Shown: in pieces, positions 46,501-56,111 of the stretch
How the letters are laid out: each line of letters starts with the position of its first letter
How positions within the stretch are numbered: the stretch's first letter is position 1
DNA from: Legionella bononiensis
GTDB taxonomy: Bacteria > Pseudomonadota > Gammaproteobacteria > Legionellales > Legionellaceae
DNA length: 64,000 nt
Direction: 5' to 3'
NCBI RefSeq assembly: GCF_016786215.1
Contig: NZ_JADOBG010000010.1
Coordinates: 124,001-188,000 of the forward strand
Program-made: the position numbers and the translations under genes
The notes under the pieces: generated by a model
Database searches by the model: none
The model's input: the letters and a program-made list of their open reading frames with translations, nothing else
What the model was told of the DNA's origin: nothing

Positions 46501-49500
46501 AGCGCGATAAGCAGATGAAGAAGACAAAAAGTTTAAGCGGGTCAAGGTAATTAAATCCAGATTTGCTTTTTGATTGGCTAAACTTTGCGCCAAATTAAAC
46601 TGATCTAATAAATAGTCAGCATCATCTGCATCATCTAATGCACTTAAGTTAATCACCACGTGTTTGTAGTGTTGTTGTTGCCCTGCCTCATGAAGCAGAA
46701 TTAATGGCAGGGTGTTATCGACCAGATCTAAAACTTGTTTTTGACTTAGTGTTACTATAAAACAATAAGAGCCCTTCTCTAATTTAGTCAGTGGCGTATC
46801 GCAAGACTGAAACTCTTTAGTCAGCCATAGCGAACGAGTGCTATCAAGATCAACTGGATTGTCCTTATGTTGTATCCGATCGATGGTCTGTGGATCCAAC
46901 CAAAAAGACTGGCTTTCATCAAGTTGTTTAATCGCTCGTGGCAGTTCGCTGTATGCATAGTCTGGTGGAGGTGATTCTATAATCACATGCGCATTCGCCC
47001 CTCCAGCACCAAAAGCACTGATTCCGGCATAAAGAACGTGTTTCGCATCGCCCCATGCAGCCGATTTTTTATGAAGAACGAAGGGGGTTTTATCTAAGCC
47101 TAATAATGGATTTTCTATATCACAATGAAGACTCGGCACTTTCTTGCGGTAATGCATTTGTAAGAGCACTTTGACAATGGAAGCAAGGCCTGCAGCAGCC
47201 TCTAAATGACCGATATTACTTTTTAATGAACCTAAAGAAATTCTTTTGCTACTTTGACCATAGACCTGATTTAAACCGTCTATCTCAATGGGATCGCCTA
47301 GAGAAGTTCCAGTACCATGCGTTTCTATATAACTAATGTCGTCAGCCTGTAAACCACTTCGAGCCAAGGCCTTTTTAATGACTTGGGATTGAGCCTTTGC
47401 CGAAGGAACAGTCATAGCGCCATTGGCCCCATTTGAATTGACCGCAGAACCACGAATAATACCTAAAATTTTATCCTTATGTGCTATGGCGTCTTTATAA
47501 CGCTTAACCACCAACACCACACAGCCCTCACCCGGAACATAACCATCAGCGCCTATGCCAAAGCTCTGGCATTTACCAAAATGGCTCAAAAATTTGCCTT
47601 CGGATAAAAAGCGGTATTTTCCAGGATGGGACATGATATTAGCCGCGCCTACCAAAATGGCATTGCAATCACCGAGTTTCAAACTGTTCAAGCCGATATG
47701 TAAGGCATTAAGGCCTCCAGAACACATGGAATCGATCCCCATACTAGGACCATTAAAATTAAAAGCATAAGAGACGTGATTGGCCATGGCTGACAAAGAG
47801 CTATCAAACAGCTCACTGGTTTTATCAAGATTTTGATAATGGGCATACATATTAGCAACAAAAACGCCCACAGAACCATCAAGTGCTTTAAGGAAATGAC
47901 ACTGCTCCAAAGCATAATAACTTTGATGCAACAGCCTGCGTGCCTCAGGGGTCATTTTTTGCGCATCGCGTGGAGTGATTTTGAAGTAACTGGCATCAAA
48001 TTGCGCCGCGTTTTGGATAAAGCCACCTTGACGGCAATAACTTTTTCCTGGTTCAGCTGCATCCAAGCTAAACTGTTGCTGCCAATCCCAACGATTTTCA
48101 GGAATAGGTCTAATTGCATCCGAACTGCTGTTTAATAGCTCCCAAAGTGCATGTACATCTTCTGCTTGAGGAAATTCACCAGCTGCAGCGATAATAGCAA
48201 AACGATCATCTTCTACAGACTGGATTGGTAGCTCAGGCACCTCGCTTATTGAAGAGGCAGTAACTTCCTCGTTTTCAGCGGGAAACAGCGACTGTAGCGC
48301 ATCCGCATGATTCGCAAGCAAATACTCCATAATGTGGTTCACACTACTGTGTTGAAAAACCAGGGTTTTAGGTATGGTGCATCGCGTGCTAAATTTCGAT
48401 AATTCTTTTTCAAGGTGAATCGCAATATGCGTGGCAATGATGGAGTCAACTCCCTTTTCAAGTAGGGAAACTTCCTCCTCTATATTTTTAATTTTGGTAC
48501 ATTCAGCAATAAGTTCCTTTATCCATTGACGGACCTTCGCCAATGAAATTTCAGATGAGTCCCCACGACGGTCCAGTTGCTTAACCGGTTTGAGTAATTC
48601 AACTTGACCATGATAAACCGCAGATACGGTGAGTTTGTTTGCATAAATTGCATCGAGTTGTTTGAGCGCTTCTTCTGATTTCATTGCGTTCATCCTCCCG
48701 GTATCAGTCATTTGCATGCCAGACGCGGTTTCCCATAATCCCCAATTAATCGCAAACCATCGAGTAGAGTGGTTCAAATTATTTTGCTCTGCCAACTCAT
48801 TAAGACCAGCGTTAGCGGCTGCGTAATCTGTTTGGCCAGTATTTCCCAAGATCCCCGATAAGGAAGAAAATAAACAGACTGACTGTGGTTTAAACTGCTC
48901 TGCAAGTCGCTTGATCACTTCTGCCCCAGCAATTTTTACGGCTATAGTCGCTAAAAAATCATCCCGCTGCTTATTGATAAACAAGGAATCATTAAGGCCA
49001 CCTGCCAAATGAAACACATGATTTATAAGGCCATGATGCTCATTAATGTAGTGATAAATCGCCTGCATTTCTTCAAATTGACTGCAATCAGCCTGGAAAT
49101 AGGACTTCGCTTTGATCTGTTTCAAAGCGGCTGCCAGTTCCGCGTTTAATGGTTTACGGCCAACTATAAATACCTGACATTCATGGTTCTGATGCAGATG
49201 GTGTGCTAATAATTGGCCAACAGCGCCACTGCCTCCAGTAATCAGGATATTTCCTGTAAAGGGCGTTGTTTGGATTGCATTAGGGGTCACCGGCTTCCAT
49301 TCCAAGTGCTCTAAGCTGCGGTTATGCACACGATACTGTTGTGAAGGCAAGACAAAAAGACAGTGCTCAAACAAAGAAGGGATCAGGTGAAACACTCTCT
49401 CATCTTGCGCTCTAACTCGAGCTAGTTTAATTCGTTGTGATTCACAGGCAAAGGCAGTCACTGCGCCAAAAAAAAGCCCAGAGAATAAGTTGGGCCTGAA

Positions 49501-49851
49501 ATCGATAAGCAATAACTCACACGAATGGGTATTAATTACTTTTAATAGCTGATAGATAAACGTCGCCTGTTGCTCCCAAGTACTTCGTTCATCATCTAGA
49601 GTAATGGCAATCCGAGTACCACCCTCTGCAAAAAATTGCTCTATAACTGTCTCTAATTGCGCAATCATCCGTTGACTGGTGATGTTGACTTCATAAACAA
49701 TAGATTCTTTATTATGGTTATTATTCAATAAGTTAACGTTTGATTTAATCAGAATATGTACGTAATCAGGACTTGATGTCTTGTCCTGCAAAGTGATGTA
49801 TTCCGTAGGTACAAGCTGATAGGGTTGTGTTAACCACTGGTAAATGCTCAT
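43585..49851 (-). CDS. trans-AT PKS megasynthase: KR-ACP-KS-KR-ACP-KS
   Basis: Product of 2088 residues. KR1: N-terminal structural part 1-195, then NADPH motif TGGSGAVG near 205, catalytic Ser/Tyr in SSLSG and QTDYAAANA (Tyr343). ACP1: GVDSI near 467-471. KS1 (about 550-960): Cys710, His845, His882. KR2 (about 1000-1420): SGGLGAIG near 1200, SSMSA and SDYCLAN (Tyr about 1342). ACP2: LGMSSVLL near 1485, where the usual Asp before the modified Ser is Ser. KS2 (about 1548-1950): Cys1698, His1831, His1873. The C-terminal ~100 residues are a docking-like tail. Both KRs have an LND in the LDD position, which hints at B-type (D-hydroxy) reduction. It starts with KR and ends with KS, so modules are shared with other proteins. 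No AT domain. Confidence 0.94.
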   Translation of the reverse strand: MSIYQWLTQPYQLVPTEYITLQDKTSSPDYVHILIKSNVNLLNNNHNKESIVYEVNITSQRMIAQLETVIEQFFAEGGTRIAITLDDERSTWEQQATFIYQLLKVINTHSCELLLIDFRPNLFSGLFFGAVTAFACESQRIKLARVRAQDERVFHLIPSLFEHCLFVLPSQQYRVHNRSLEHLEWKPVTPNAIQTTPFTGNILITGGSGAVGQLLAHHLHQNHECQVFIVGRKPLNAELAAALKQIKAKSYFQADCSQFEEMQAIYHYINEHHGLINHVFHLAGGLNDSLFINKQRDDFLATIAVKIAGAEVIKRLAEQFKPQSVCLFSSLSGILGNTGQTDYAAANAGLNELAEQNNLNHSTRWFAINWGLWETASGMQMTDTGRMNAMKSEEALKQLDAIYANKLTVSAVYHGQVELLKPVKQLDRRGDSSEISLAKVRQWIKELIAECTKIKNIEEEVSLLEKGVDSIIATHIAIHLEKELSKFSTRCTIPKTLVFQHSSVNHIMEYLLANHADALQSLFPAENEEVTASSISEVPELPIQSVEDDRFAIIAAAGEFPQAEDVHALWELLNSSSDAIRPIPENRWDWQQQFSLDAAEPGKSYCRQGGFIQNAAQFDASYFKITPRDAQKMTPEARRLLHQSYYALEQCHFLKALDGSVGVFVANMYAHYQNLDKTSELFDSSLSAMANHVSYAFNFNGPSMGIDSMCSGGLNALHIGLNSLKLGDCNAILVGAANIMSHPGKYRFLSEGKFLSHFGKCQSFGIGADGYVPGEGCVVLVVKRYKDAIAHKDKILGIIRGSAVNSNGANGAMTVPSAKAQSQVIKKALARSGLQADDISYIETHGTGTSLGDPIEIDGLNQVYGQSSKRISLGSLKSNIGHLEAAAGLASIVKVLLQMHYRKKVPSLHCDIENPLLGLDKTPFVLHKKSAAWGDAKHVLYAGISAFGAGGANAHVIIESPPPDYAYSELPRAIKQLDESQSFWLDPQTIDRIQHKDNPVDLDSTRSLWLTKEFQSCDTPLTKLEKGSYCFIVTLSQKQVLDLVDNTLPLILLHEAGQQQHYKHVVINLSALDDADDADYLLDQFNLAQSLANQKANLDLITLTRLNFLSSSSAYRAAFDGLYRTLSLENPSINHLVIQSDESLTQIVTLLTNTQIKEQHFGVYQWQGSYWKQQKFIENKELIQQHHKPLLKKGGIYVISGGLGAIGQIICRCLLSQYDATVICLGRSPLLGVKQEQFAKLHSINGKLEYYQVDVTDSVKVHETIKGIVQRHGTLSGVINSACVLNDGLLREKNFAVFAEVVHSKVQGTINLDEATKDCLLDFFVSFSSMSAVYSNVGQSDYCLANTFVDNFTHYRQQLVNTSQRFGASLTINWPLWDVDGLSLSPQTITYLCEATGIELLNEVLGATLFERLMDSKHPNQLIPLYGNTADIRTKLLTQKTATLQASEHSLDSIISTVIDCISQVTHINKAHLNARTSINELGMSSVLLAELAELIETHLGTPIAPSAFFSYHTVHKIAHYLNPKITKNESSHPQLDRTVDALPAHDEYAIIGLSALLPGGPRPEDFWTSLVNNQSSVRRVTRWEGEYFAATLDSIKQFDNQFFNLSNKEAMLMDPQHRLFLQESYQALLNAGYPPSSMKQVGVFAGVQFNDYHNLLGRNQIPQHPYMATGNSHAMLANRVSYLFDFNGPSQTIDTACSSTLVAINRGLLALKNNECELALCGAVSLLIDARVTDAAQSMGVLSPNFRCATFDESADGYVRGEGVGVFVIKRLNDALRDKDAIHAIIVSSAENHGGRANSLTAPNPIAQKELLLRAYKGSLAQQVSYIETHGTGTRLGDPIELDALTQAFKHLRSETVANTIMLGSVKTNVGHLEPAAGVASLIKVIYSLKNKLLPANVHFKQLNPYINLDNTPFKIVDRNTSWQGKERVAGISSFGFGGSYAHLVLKEAPELSISPHTQNSFYLPLSARKPELLQEMIAQLLAFLRQNMNSPLEALSYMLCCCRDHFTHRFIARCSSIEELIVHLENQEVQDDPLCREYCEGKDIHWDKYFPKKPNKHFIPGYVFEQKEFWFDTHSVETIAGLDNEH

Positions 49852-49936
49852 AATTTGAAATCACTGTCTTTTATTTTTCATTTCAGAGCATTATAATCAT
49901 TTTTCGCTTAATTTTAAAACTCACCAGGAAGTAATA
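49852..49936. promoter_or_regulatory. Bidirectional promoter region of the two biosynthetic operons
   Basis: 85 bp between divergent start codons. ATTATAAT at 49890-49897 supplies a TATAAT on both strands (minus 49890-49895, plus 49892-49897). The minus strand has a TTTAAA -35 at 49913-49918 with 17 bp spacing; the plus strand -35 is weaker. With overlapping -10 boxes the two operons would share or compete for polymerase. No regulator binding repeat is evident. AGGAAG before 49937 is the ribosome site of the plus-strand gene. Confidence 0.55.
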
Positions 49937-52900
49937 ATGCTAAATAAGGATTCATTTGTTTGTTCTGAGAACAAACTATTTAGTCCCTTTTGGGCTACTG
50001 TCCGCTTAGAGAATGAAGCAACTAATGAGTTCAACCCTCAATGCATTATTATTCCTTCAAATCAACCACAGTTACACAATAAACTGCAGCATTTAGGATT
50101 AAATACACGCATTATTGAGCTACAGGATGAAGAGTCGTTCCTCCGTATTGATTCACTATGCCAGACCACCACTAATCCCCATCTGGTTTTTATTAGCCAT
50201 TCAACTTGGTCCAACATCCAAACGAACCAGGATCAAATACTTTTTTTAAAATGGCTGCAATCACTTAAACAACTTGCCCAATTTAAATTATCGGTAGTTA
50301 CTTTAAATGCCCTTAGAGGTCCAAAGAACAATGCGGTTACAAACCCATTAGATGCAGTGTATTTAGGGATGACGCAAACTTTTGCTAAAGAAATGCCCAA
50401 TGCCAATATTAATAGCGTGCAATTAGAACAACTGTCGCTTAAAAATATACAAAACTTAGCCAAACTGCCAATCCGACCACAATATCTATCCCCAATATTT
50501 CTTAATGAAGAAGAGTATTCTTTCAAAAAATTACGACCTATAGAATTTAATACCCACCCCATTCCTCAAGGTTTTAAATACCAGGGGAACTATCTGATTC
50601 TAGGAGGTACAGGTGGTTTAGGATCATTATTAGCCCGTTATTTATGCGACAACTATCAAGCTCAAGTTATATTAGTCGGTAGAAAAGTCCCCTCCTCCGA
50701 TAGGCTTACTCAACTCACCCACCCTAAGATGATCTTAGAACAAGCAGACCTAAGCGACGAACAAAGTGTCAAAGAGCTGTTACAACGTCACCCCCAAATC
50801 GATGGCATTATCCATTCAGCCTTAGTTCTTGATGATTCATCGCTCATGACTATGTCTAAAGAGCAATTAGTATCAGTACTGGCACCTAAGGTTCAAGGAA
50901 CTGTTCATTTAATCAAAGCCATGGCTCAACGCCACTTTGACTTTGTGATGTTTTTTTCATCAATTCAATCCTTCATCGCCAACGCCGGTCAAGCCAATTA
51001 TACGGCAGCGTGCCTGGCCAAAGACGCATTGGCAGAACTGATAGAAGATGCTTTTACTATTAAAACCCACATCATTAACTGGGGATTTTGGGGAGAACAG
51101 GGGATTGTTGCCACTGATTTTTACCGGCAAAGAATGCAAAGCCAGGAAATCAGCTCAATCTCTGCAGAGGAAGGACTGGCAGTCATTGAGCATTGCTTAC
51201 AACAGCAGTTATCGCAAGTAGTTATGGTTAAAGGCTCAAACAAAGCGTTAAATAATATGGGAATTGATTTAGACCCCACTACAAGAAGCTCTCGTCTGCT
51301 TCCGCCATTTAATAAAACAGCGCCTAACATCCAATATAACAATGCGATGATGGAAGCATTAGACAAATACTCTAAATATCAATTCACCCAAATAGCAAAA
51401 CCACAGGCAATTAGTCCTAAATACGAGAAACTATGGGAAGCCCTGTCTAATATTCGCCCTTCAAACTCACCAAATAGACAGGAATTATTGAATAAATTTC
51501 CTGAGCTTCAAGGGCATGTTAATTTAATTGACACCTGCCTAAGTCATTTACCCGCTGTCGTAAGTGGTCAGACCTGTCCTCTTTCGATTATGTTTCCGCA
51601 AGGAAGCTTTGATTTAGTAGAGCCAGTTTATCGCAATAACCCTGTAGCTGATTATTACAACGAATGTATGGCTTTGGCGGTTGAGCGCTACGTTGTTGAG
51701 GCAAATCAAAGAGGCAAATCAGTACGTATTCTAGAAGTCGGCGCAGGAACAGGCAGCACGTCTGAGAAAGTACTGCCAAGACTCAAAGGAAAATCCGTAC
51801 ACTACGTATATTCTGATCTATCGCATGCCTTTTTAAATAAGGCGCGAAAAGAATTTGCTAGCTACGACTTTATCGAGTACGCCATTTTAAACATTGAGGC
51901 ACCAAAGGCCGATCTTGCGCCATTTGATATTATTCTTGCTACCAATGTAATCCATGCAACCAGTGCTATTCCACAAACAGCACGTAATTTATTCCAGCTA
52001 TTAAACGAAGACGGCATGCTGTTACTCAATGAAATCACTAGCCGCCAAGATTTCGCAACCCTGACCTTTGGCTTAACTGATGGCTGGTGGCTAAGTCAAG
52101 ACGAATATAGAATTCCCTACAGCCCACTATTGGATTTAAGCACTTGGAATAAAGTTCTTACTCAAGCAGGTTTTGCAGTCTGTTATGATCACGGGGATTT
52201 TGGCCAGCACATCATTGAGGCTCACAGAAGCAAGCCGCAAGAAGCGACTTCCACACAACCAGTGAAACAAAAAACATCCCAGCAAACAACAAATCAGGCC
52301 TACAGCTGGCTTAGACAATTAATTGCTCAGGTTATGCACACTCCGGAAGAAGAGTTGCAAGGGGATATCCCTTTTAGCGAGTACGGCATAGACTCTCTTA
52401 TCTCCTTGGAATTGATCAAGCCAATGACCGATAAGGTGGGCTATGTCCCAGCTACTTTATTATTTGAGTACCCTACCCTCAATAAACTAAGTGCTTATTT
52501 CACAGAACATTTTGCCAATCAATTTGCCCAGAAAACTATTGAATCACCTAAAATGAGTGTACAAAGTCCTAAGATTACAGACTTAATCCGAAGTACAATT
52601 TCTCGAGTATTACATACTCCAGAACATGAACTGGAAGCACATATTCCCTTTAGTGAATTGGGCATTGATTCGTTAATTTCGTTAGAAATAGTTACTGCAT
52701 TACAACAAAAGCTAGGGTACTTACCCGCTACCATTTTATTTGAATACCCAACTATTCACTTATTAGCTCAATACATAGAGGAGCATAACTCCTTAAATGA
52801 AGAGTCTACACCCAAAGTTATAGCATCCAATGCAACCATGCCAGAACGAAAAGAGGGTATCGCTATTGTAGGTATAGCCGGTAAGTTTCCTGGAGCAGAT

Positions 52901-55255
52901 AATTGCGCGGAGTTGTGGGATTTACTGTTAAGCGGAGAAGATGCCTTCAAACCCATCCCATCCGATCGCTGGATTAATAATGACCCCAACTCCTACACCC
53001 AAACTGCTGCCCTAATTAATGATCCGCAGAGCTTTGATCATGAATTTTTTAACATAGCACCTATTGATGCCGAGCGCATGGATCCGCAAGAACGTCTTTT
53101 TCTACAAACCACCTATCACGCAATTGAAGATGCAGGCCTATCTATCAAAAACCTTAGTGGTCAAGAAGTTGGTTGTTATGTGGGAGTCATGAATCACGGT
53201 TATTCTTTATTAAGCTTAAATCAAGAAAGCCAAAACCATCCAAGCTCACTCTTTTGGTCGATTGCAAATCGCACCTCCTATCAATTTAACTGGCATGGCC
53301 CAAGCTTTGCTGTTGATAGTGCCTGCTCCTCTTCGCTCACTGCACTTCATACTGCAGTCACTGCCCTCCTTCATGGCGATTGTGAAGTGGCGGTTGTCGG
53401 TGGGGTAAATCTGATTAGCCATCCTCGACAAATTGAGGCCTTATGCCAATTGCATATGCTCTCCAAAAGCAACCAATGCAAACCTTTTGGTAACAATGCC
53501 GACGGTTTTGTTGATGGCGAAGGAATCATTAGCATCGTTCTTATGCCCTATCAAAAAGCTATGGCGAACAATTTAAGAGTCTATGGCGTAATTCGAGGCA
53601 GCGCGCTGAACGCGGGAGGAAAGGCTAATGGCTATTCTGCGCCCAACCCCAAAGCCCAAAGTGAGTTGATTAAAAAAGCTCTAAAGCGAGCCCAACTCGA
53701 ACCAAAAGACATTAATGTAATAGAAGCCCACGGCACAGGCACTGAATTAGGAGATCCCATTGAACTACGCTCACTAACAGAGGCCTATCACAATCTACCT
53801 CTTCAGAGCATTCCCATAGGCTCAATTAAAGGTACAATTGGTCATTTGGAATCAGCAGCTGGCCTTGCTTCTGTAGTGAAAGTACTATTACAAATGCAAC
53901 ATAAACAGTTAGCGCCAAGCTTACATAGTACGATTGAGAACCCGCATTTAAATTTACAGAACACACCGTTTTTTATTAATAAGTCACCACGTACTTACAC
54001 CCAATCCCCTGTTCGCGCTGCAATCAGTTCCTTCGGTGCCGGCGGGGCCAATGCTCATGTGATTATAGAGTCGCATGAACCGATTAAAAGGCAATCAGAG
54101 CAAGCACCTCAATACCTCTTTGCTTTATCTGCCCATTCGGAAGGGGCTCTACAAAAAGAATTAATTAACTTAAGAAACGCTTTAGTTCACGAACAGGCTG
54201 ATTTGATGGCATTAAGCTATGGCTATTGCTGTATCAGAAGCCCACAGAAATTACGATTAGGCTTTGTTGTTGCGACTAGAGAGGAGTTAATCAACCTCTG
54301 TGAACAGCCCTTACCTCAGCTTAAATCTGCATGGAACCAATCCGCACATGCGCTCATCGATGCGTTTAACCAAGGGATGGATGTTGATTTTAAACCTTTA
54401 TTCACCCAAAGTTATGCAAGTGTTTTACCAGCATACCCCTTTGATAATTTTAAACATTGGGTAGATGCAAAGGAAACCAGGCTATCGCATCCTGGTGAAC
54501 TGATACACCAGCACCTGATTTTAGGTCAAGCCATCGCTCCGGCGGCGCTAAGTATCTCTATGCTCTACGAGCACAAGCCCTTCCAAACAATGAATAACCT
54601 CTTATGGAAAAAAATCATAAGAAATCCCGAAGAGCTGCATATTGCTCAGCAAGGCAACAGTTATCAATTGGTAGATAGAGATCAATCCACCATATACAGC
54701 CAAGGGGAGTTAGGGATGCCTCCAATCGAAAGACAATCAAGTCCACAGCATTCGCAAACGCCCACAAAAGCTACGTTTTCCAAGCACGAAATTTATCATT
54801 ATTTTAAAACTAAAAACTATAACTATGGGCCTGATTTTAGAGTGATTCAACAAGCATCTCTCAAAGACAAACAAGTACATTCCATATTATCGGTAGAACA
54901 AGATTGGGGGTATGCTCTATCTCCCGCATTAATTGACGGCGCCCTACAAACGGCGATTTTGACTGAATTCAATAGCCATGCTGAAGGCAGAGCAAAAATT
55001 CCTTTTTTGATTGAGCAAGTGAACATAATTAAACTTCCTGCTTTATGCCAGCCCATTTATTGTATCTGCACCCCCAAGGAACAATCGAGTGCATCTACTA
55101 GCAGCTACGACATTGAGCTTACCGACAGCAAAGGCGATTTATTGATTACTCTCAAAGGGGTTGTCTCTATAACATCGACTACAGATAAGTTGTTTGATGC
55201 CCCGCAAGAACAGGTTAAAACATCCCACGCAGTTAAAGTGTTTGAATTGAATTAG
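49937..55255 (+). CDS. trans-AT PKS megasynthase: KR-cMT-ACP-ACP-KS-DH
   Basis: Product of 1772 residues. KR (about 1-440): GGTGGLG near 224, FFSSIQS and QANYTAA (Tyr about 355); LDD at 298-300 suggests B-type. C-methyltransferase (about 470-765): motif I LEVGAGTGST at 599-608. Two tandem ACPs with almost the same core: IPFSEYGIDSL (about 812) and IPFSELGIDSL (about 904), modified Ser in each. KS (about 973-1380): Cys1130 in DSACSSS, His1265 in EAHGTGT, His1303 in GTIGHLE. DH (about 1515-1772): HLILGQAIAP fits HxxxGxxxxP (His1526), and IDGALQ has Asp1667, so it looks active. It starts with KR and ends with DH, indicating split modules. First gene of the plus operon; ribosome site AGGAAG. No AT. 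Confidence 0.94.
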   Translation: MLNKDSFVCSENKLFSPFWATVRLENEATNEFNPQCIIIPSNQPQLHNKLQHLGLNTRIIELQDEESFLRIDSLCQTTTNPHLVFISHSTWSNIQTNQDQILFLKWLQSLKQLAQFKLSVVTLNALRGPKNNAVTNPLDAVYLGMTQTFAKEMPNANINSVQLEQLSLKNIQNLAKLPIRPQYLSPIFLNEEEYSFKKLRPIEFNTHPIPQGFKYQGNYLILGGTGGLGSLLARYLCDNYQAQVILVGRKVPSSDRLTQLTHPKMILEQADLSDEQSVKELLQRHPQIDGIIHSALVLDDSSLMTMSKEQLVSVLAPKVQGTVHLIKAMAQRHFDFVMFFSSIQSFIANAGQANYTAACLAKDALAELIEDAFTIKTHIINWGFWGEQGIVATDFYRQRMQSQEISSISAEEGLAVIEHCLQQQLSQVVMVKGSNKALNNMGIDLDPTTRSSRLLPPFNKTAPNIQYNNAMMEALDKYSKYQFTQIAKPQAISPKYEKLWEALSNIRPSNSPNRQELLNKFPELQGHVNLIDTCLSHLPAVVSGQTCPLSIMFPQGSFDLVEPVYRNNPVADYYNECMALAVERYVVEANQRGKSVRILEVGAGTGSTSEKVLPRLKGKSVHYVYSDLSHAFLNKARKEFASYDFIEYAILNIEAPKADLAPFDIILATNVIHATSAIPQTARNLFQLLNEDGMLLLNEITSRQDFATLTFGLTDGWWLSQDEYRIPYSPLLDLSTWNKVLTQAGFAVCYDHGDFGQHIIEAHRSKPQEATSTQPVKQKTSQQTTNQAYSWLRQLIAQVMHTPEEELQGDIPFSEYGIDSLISLELIKPMTDKVGYVPATLLFEYPTLNKLSAYFTEHFANQFAQKTIESPKMSVQSPKITDLIRSTISRVLHTPEHELEAHIPFSELGIDSLISLEIVTALQQKLGYLPATILFEYPTIHLLAQYIEEHNSLNEESTPKVIASNATMPERKEGIAIVGIAGKFPGADNCAELWDLLLSGEDAFKPIPSDRWINNDPNSYTQTAALINDPQSFDHEFFNIAPIDAERMDPQERLFLQTTYHAIEDAGLSIKNLSGQEVGCYVGVMNHGYSLLSLNQESQNHPSSLFWSIANRTSYQFNWHGPSFAVDSACSSSLTALHTAVTALLHGDCEVAVVGGVNLISHPRQIEALCQLHMLSKSNQCKPFGNNADGFVDGEGIISIVLMPYQKAMANNLRVYGVIRGSALNAGGKANGYSAPNPKAQSELIKKALKRAQLEPKDINVIEAHGTGTELGDPIELRSLTEAYHNLPLQSIPIGSIKGTIGHLESAAGLASVVKVLLQMQHKQLAPSLHSTIENPHLNLQNTPFFINKSPRTYTQSPVRAAISSFGAGGANAHVIIESHEPIKRQSEQAPQYLFALSAHSEGALQKELINLRNALVHEQADLMALSYGYCCIRSPQKLRLGFVVATREELINLCEQPLPQLKSAWNQSAHALIDAFNQGMDVDFKPLFTQSYASVLPAYPFDNFKHWVDAKETRLSHPGELIHQHLILGQAIAPAALSISMLYEHKPFQTMNNLLWKKIIRNPEELHIAQQGNSYQLVDRDQSTIYSQGELGMPPIERQSSPQHSQTPTKATFSKHEIYHYFKTKNYNYGPDFRVIQQASLKDKQVHSILSVEQDWGYALSPALIDGALQTAILTEFNSHAEGRAKIPFLIEQVNIIKLPALCQPIYCICTPKEQSSASTSSYDIELTDSKGDLLITLKGVVSITSTTDKLFDAPQEQVKTSHAVKVFELN

Positions 55256-55262
55256 GTTTTTT

Positions 55263-56111
55263 ATGATTATTTATATGTTTCCAGGACAAGGATCGCAGGC
55301 ACAAGGGATGGGTAAAGAACTATTTCCTATCTATCCTAAAGAAACCGCCCTAGCCTCTGAGATGCTAGGCTATGATGCGGTTTCGCTATGCCTTGAGGAT
55401 AAAGAGCAAAAACTCAATAAAACACAGTACACGCAGCCATTAATCTATCTGGTATCTGTCCTGGCATTTTTAGAATCAAAGAAAAAACCTGATGCAGTTA
55501 TCGGCCATAGTCTTGGCTTATATGCCGCTCTATTCGCCGCTGAGATCTACACCTTTGCCCAAGGTTTAGAGATAGTTAAAGAACGAGCAAGACTCATGGC
55601 GCAAGCTCAAAACGGCTCTATGTTGGCTGTTATTGGCGAGCACTGCGATAGCCTCGCTGATTTGTTAATTACAGAAGGCTTTAATGATGTGGATGTTGCT
55701 AATGACAACACCTATACCCAAAGAGTCTTAAGTGGCAAAAAAGACCGTCTAGCAGAATTAACCCCATTATTACAAAAGGCTCATTTTCGTGTCATTCCAC
55801 TGGCTGTTAGCGGCGCATTTCATTCTCGTTATATGAACGATGTAGCGTATTCGTTTTTTAGATTTTTAAGTCAATATGATTTTGCTGAGCCTAAAATCCC
55901 TGTTATTTCAAGCACCCACGGCGGCATTGTTCGCACCTCTCATTTGCTTGAAGAACTGACCTATCAATTAGTTCAACCTGTGCGCTGGAGACAAAGCATT
56001 GTTAGCCTAATCAACCGATACCCACAGGCCCATTTTCAAGAAATTGGTCCAGGTCATGTATTAAGTCAACTTAATCAGCAGATTATGACCTATAAAAAGG
56101 AACTCGCATGA
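55263..56111 (+). CDS. Free-standing acyltransferase (trans-AT), malonyl-type
   Basis: Loads extender units onto the carrier domains of the AT-less synthases. Product of 282 residues, the size of a single AT. Motifs: MFPGQGSQAQGMG at the N-terminus, GHSLG with the nucleophilic Ser (about 83), a downstream Arg in KERARLM, and GAFHSRYM with the catalytic His; the AFHS wording is typical of malonyl-specific ATs. GPGHVL is present near the end. It lies 7 bp after the megasynthase stop and overlaps the next gene (ATGA). It could in principle be a proofreading acyl hydrolase rather than the loader. As it is the only AT in the cluster, the loading role is more likely. Confidence 0.92.
   Translation: MIIYMFPGQGSQAQGMGKELFPIYPKETALASEMLGYDAVSLCLEDKEQKLNKTQYTQPLIYLVSVLAFLESKKKPDAVIGHSLGLYAALFAAEIYTFAQGLEIVKERARLMAQAQNGSMLAVIGEHCDSLADLLITEGFNDVDVANDNTYTQRVLSGKKDRLAELTPLLQKAHFRVIPLAVSGAFHSRYMNDVAYSFFRFLSQYDFAEPKIPVISSTHGGIVRTSHLLEELTYQLVQPVRWRQSIVSLINRYPQAHFQEIGPGHVLSQLNQQIMTYKKELA

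Noticed and set aside
47833..48135. 100-codon plus-strand frame inside the PKS gene
   Set aside because: Antisense to a well-supported ketosynthase; no independent support.
50233..50562. 109-codon minus-strand frame in the first plus-strand PKS gene
   Set aside because: Shadow of the ketoreductase region with no ribosome site or homology.
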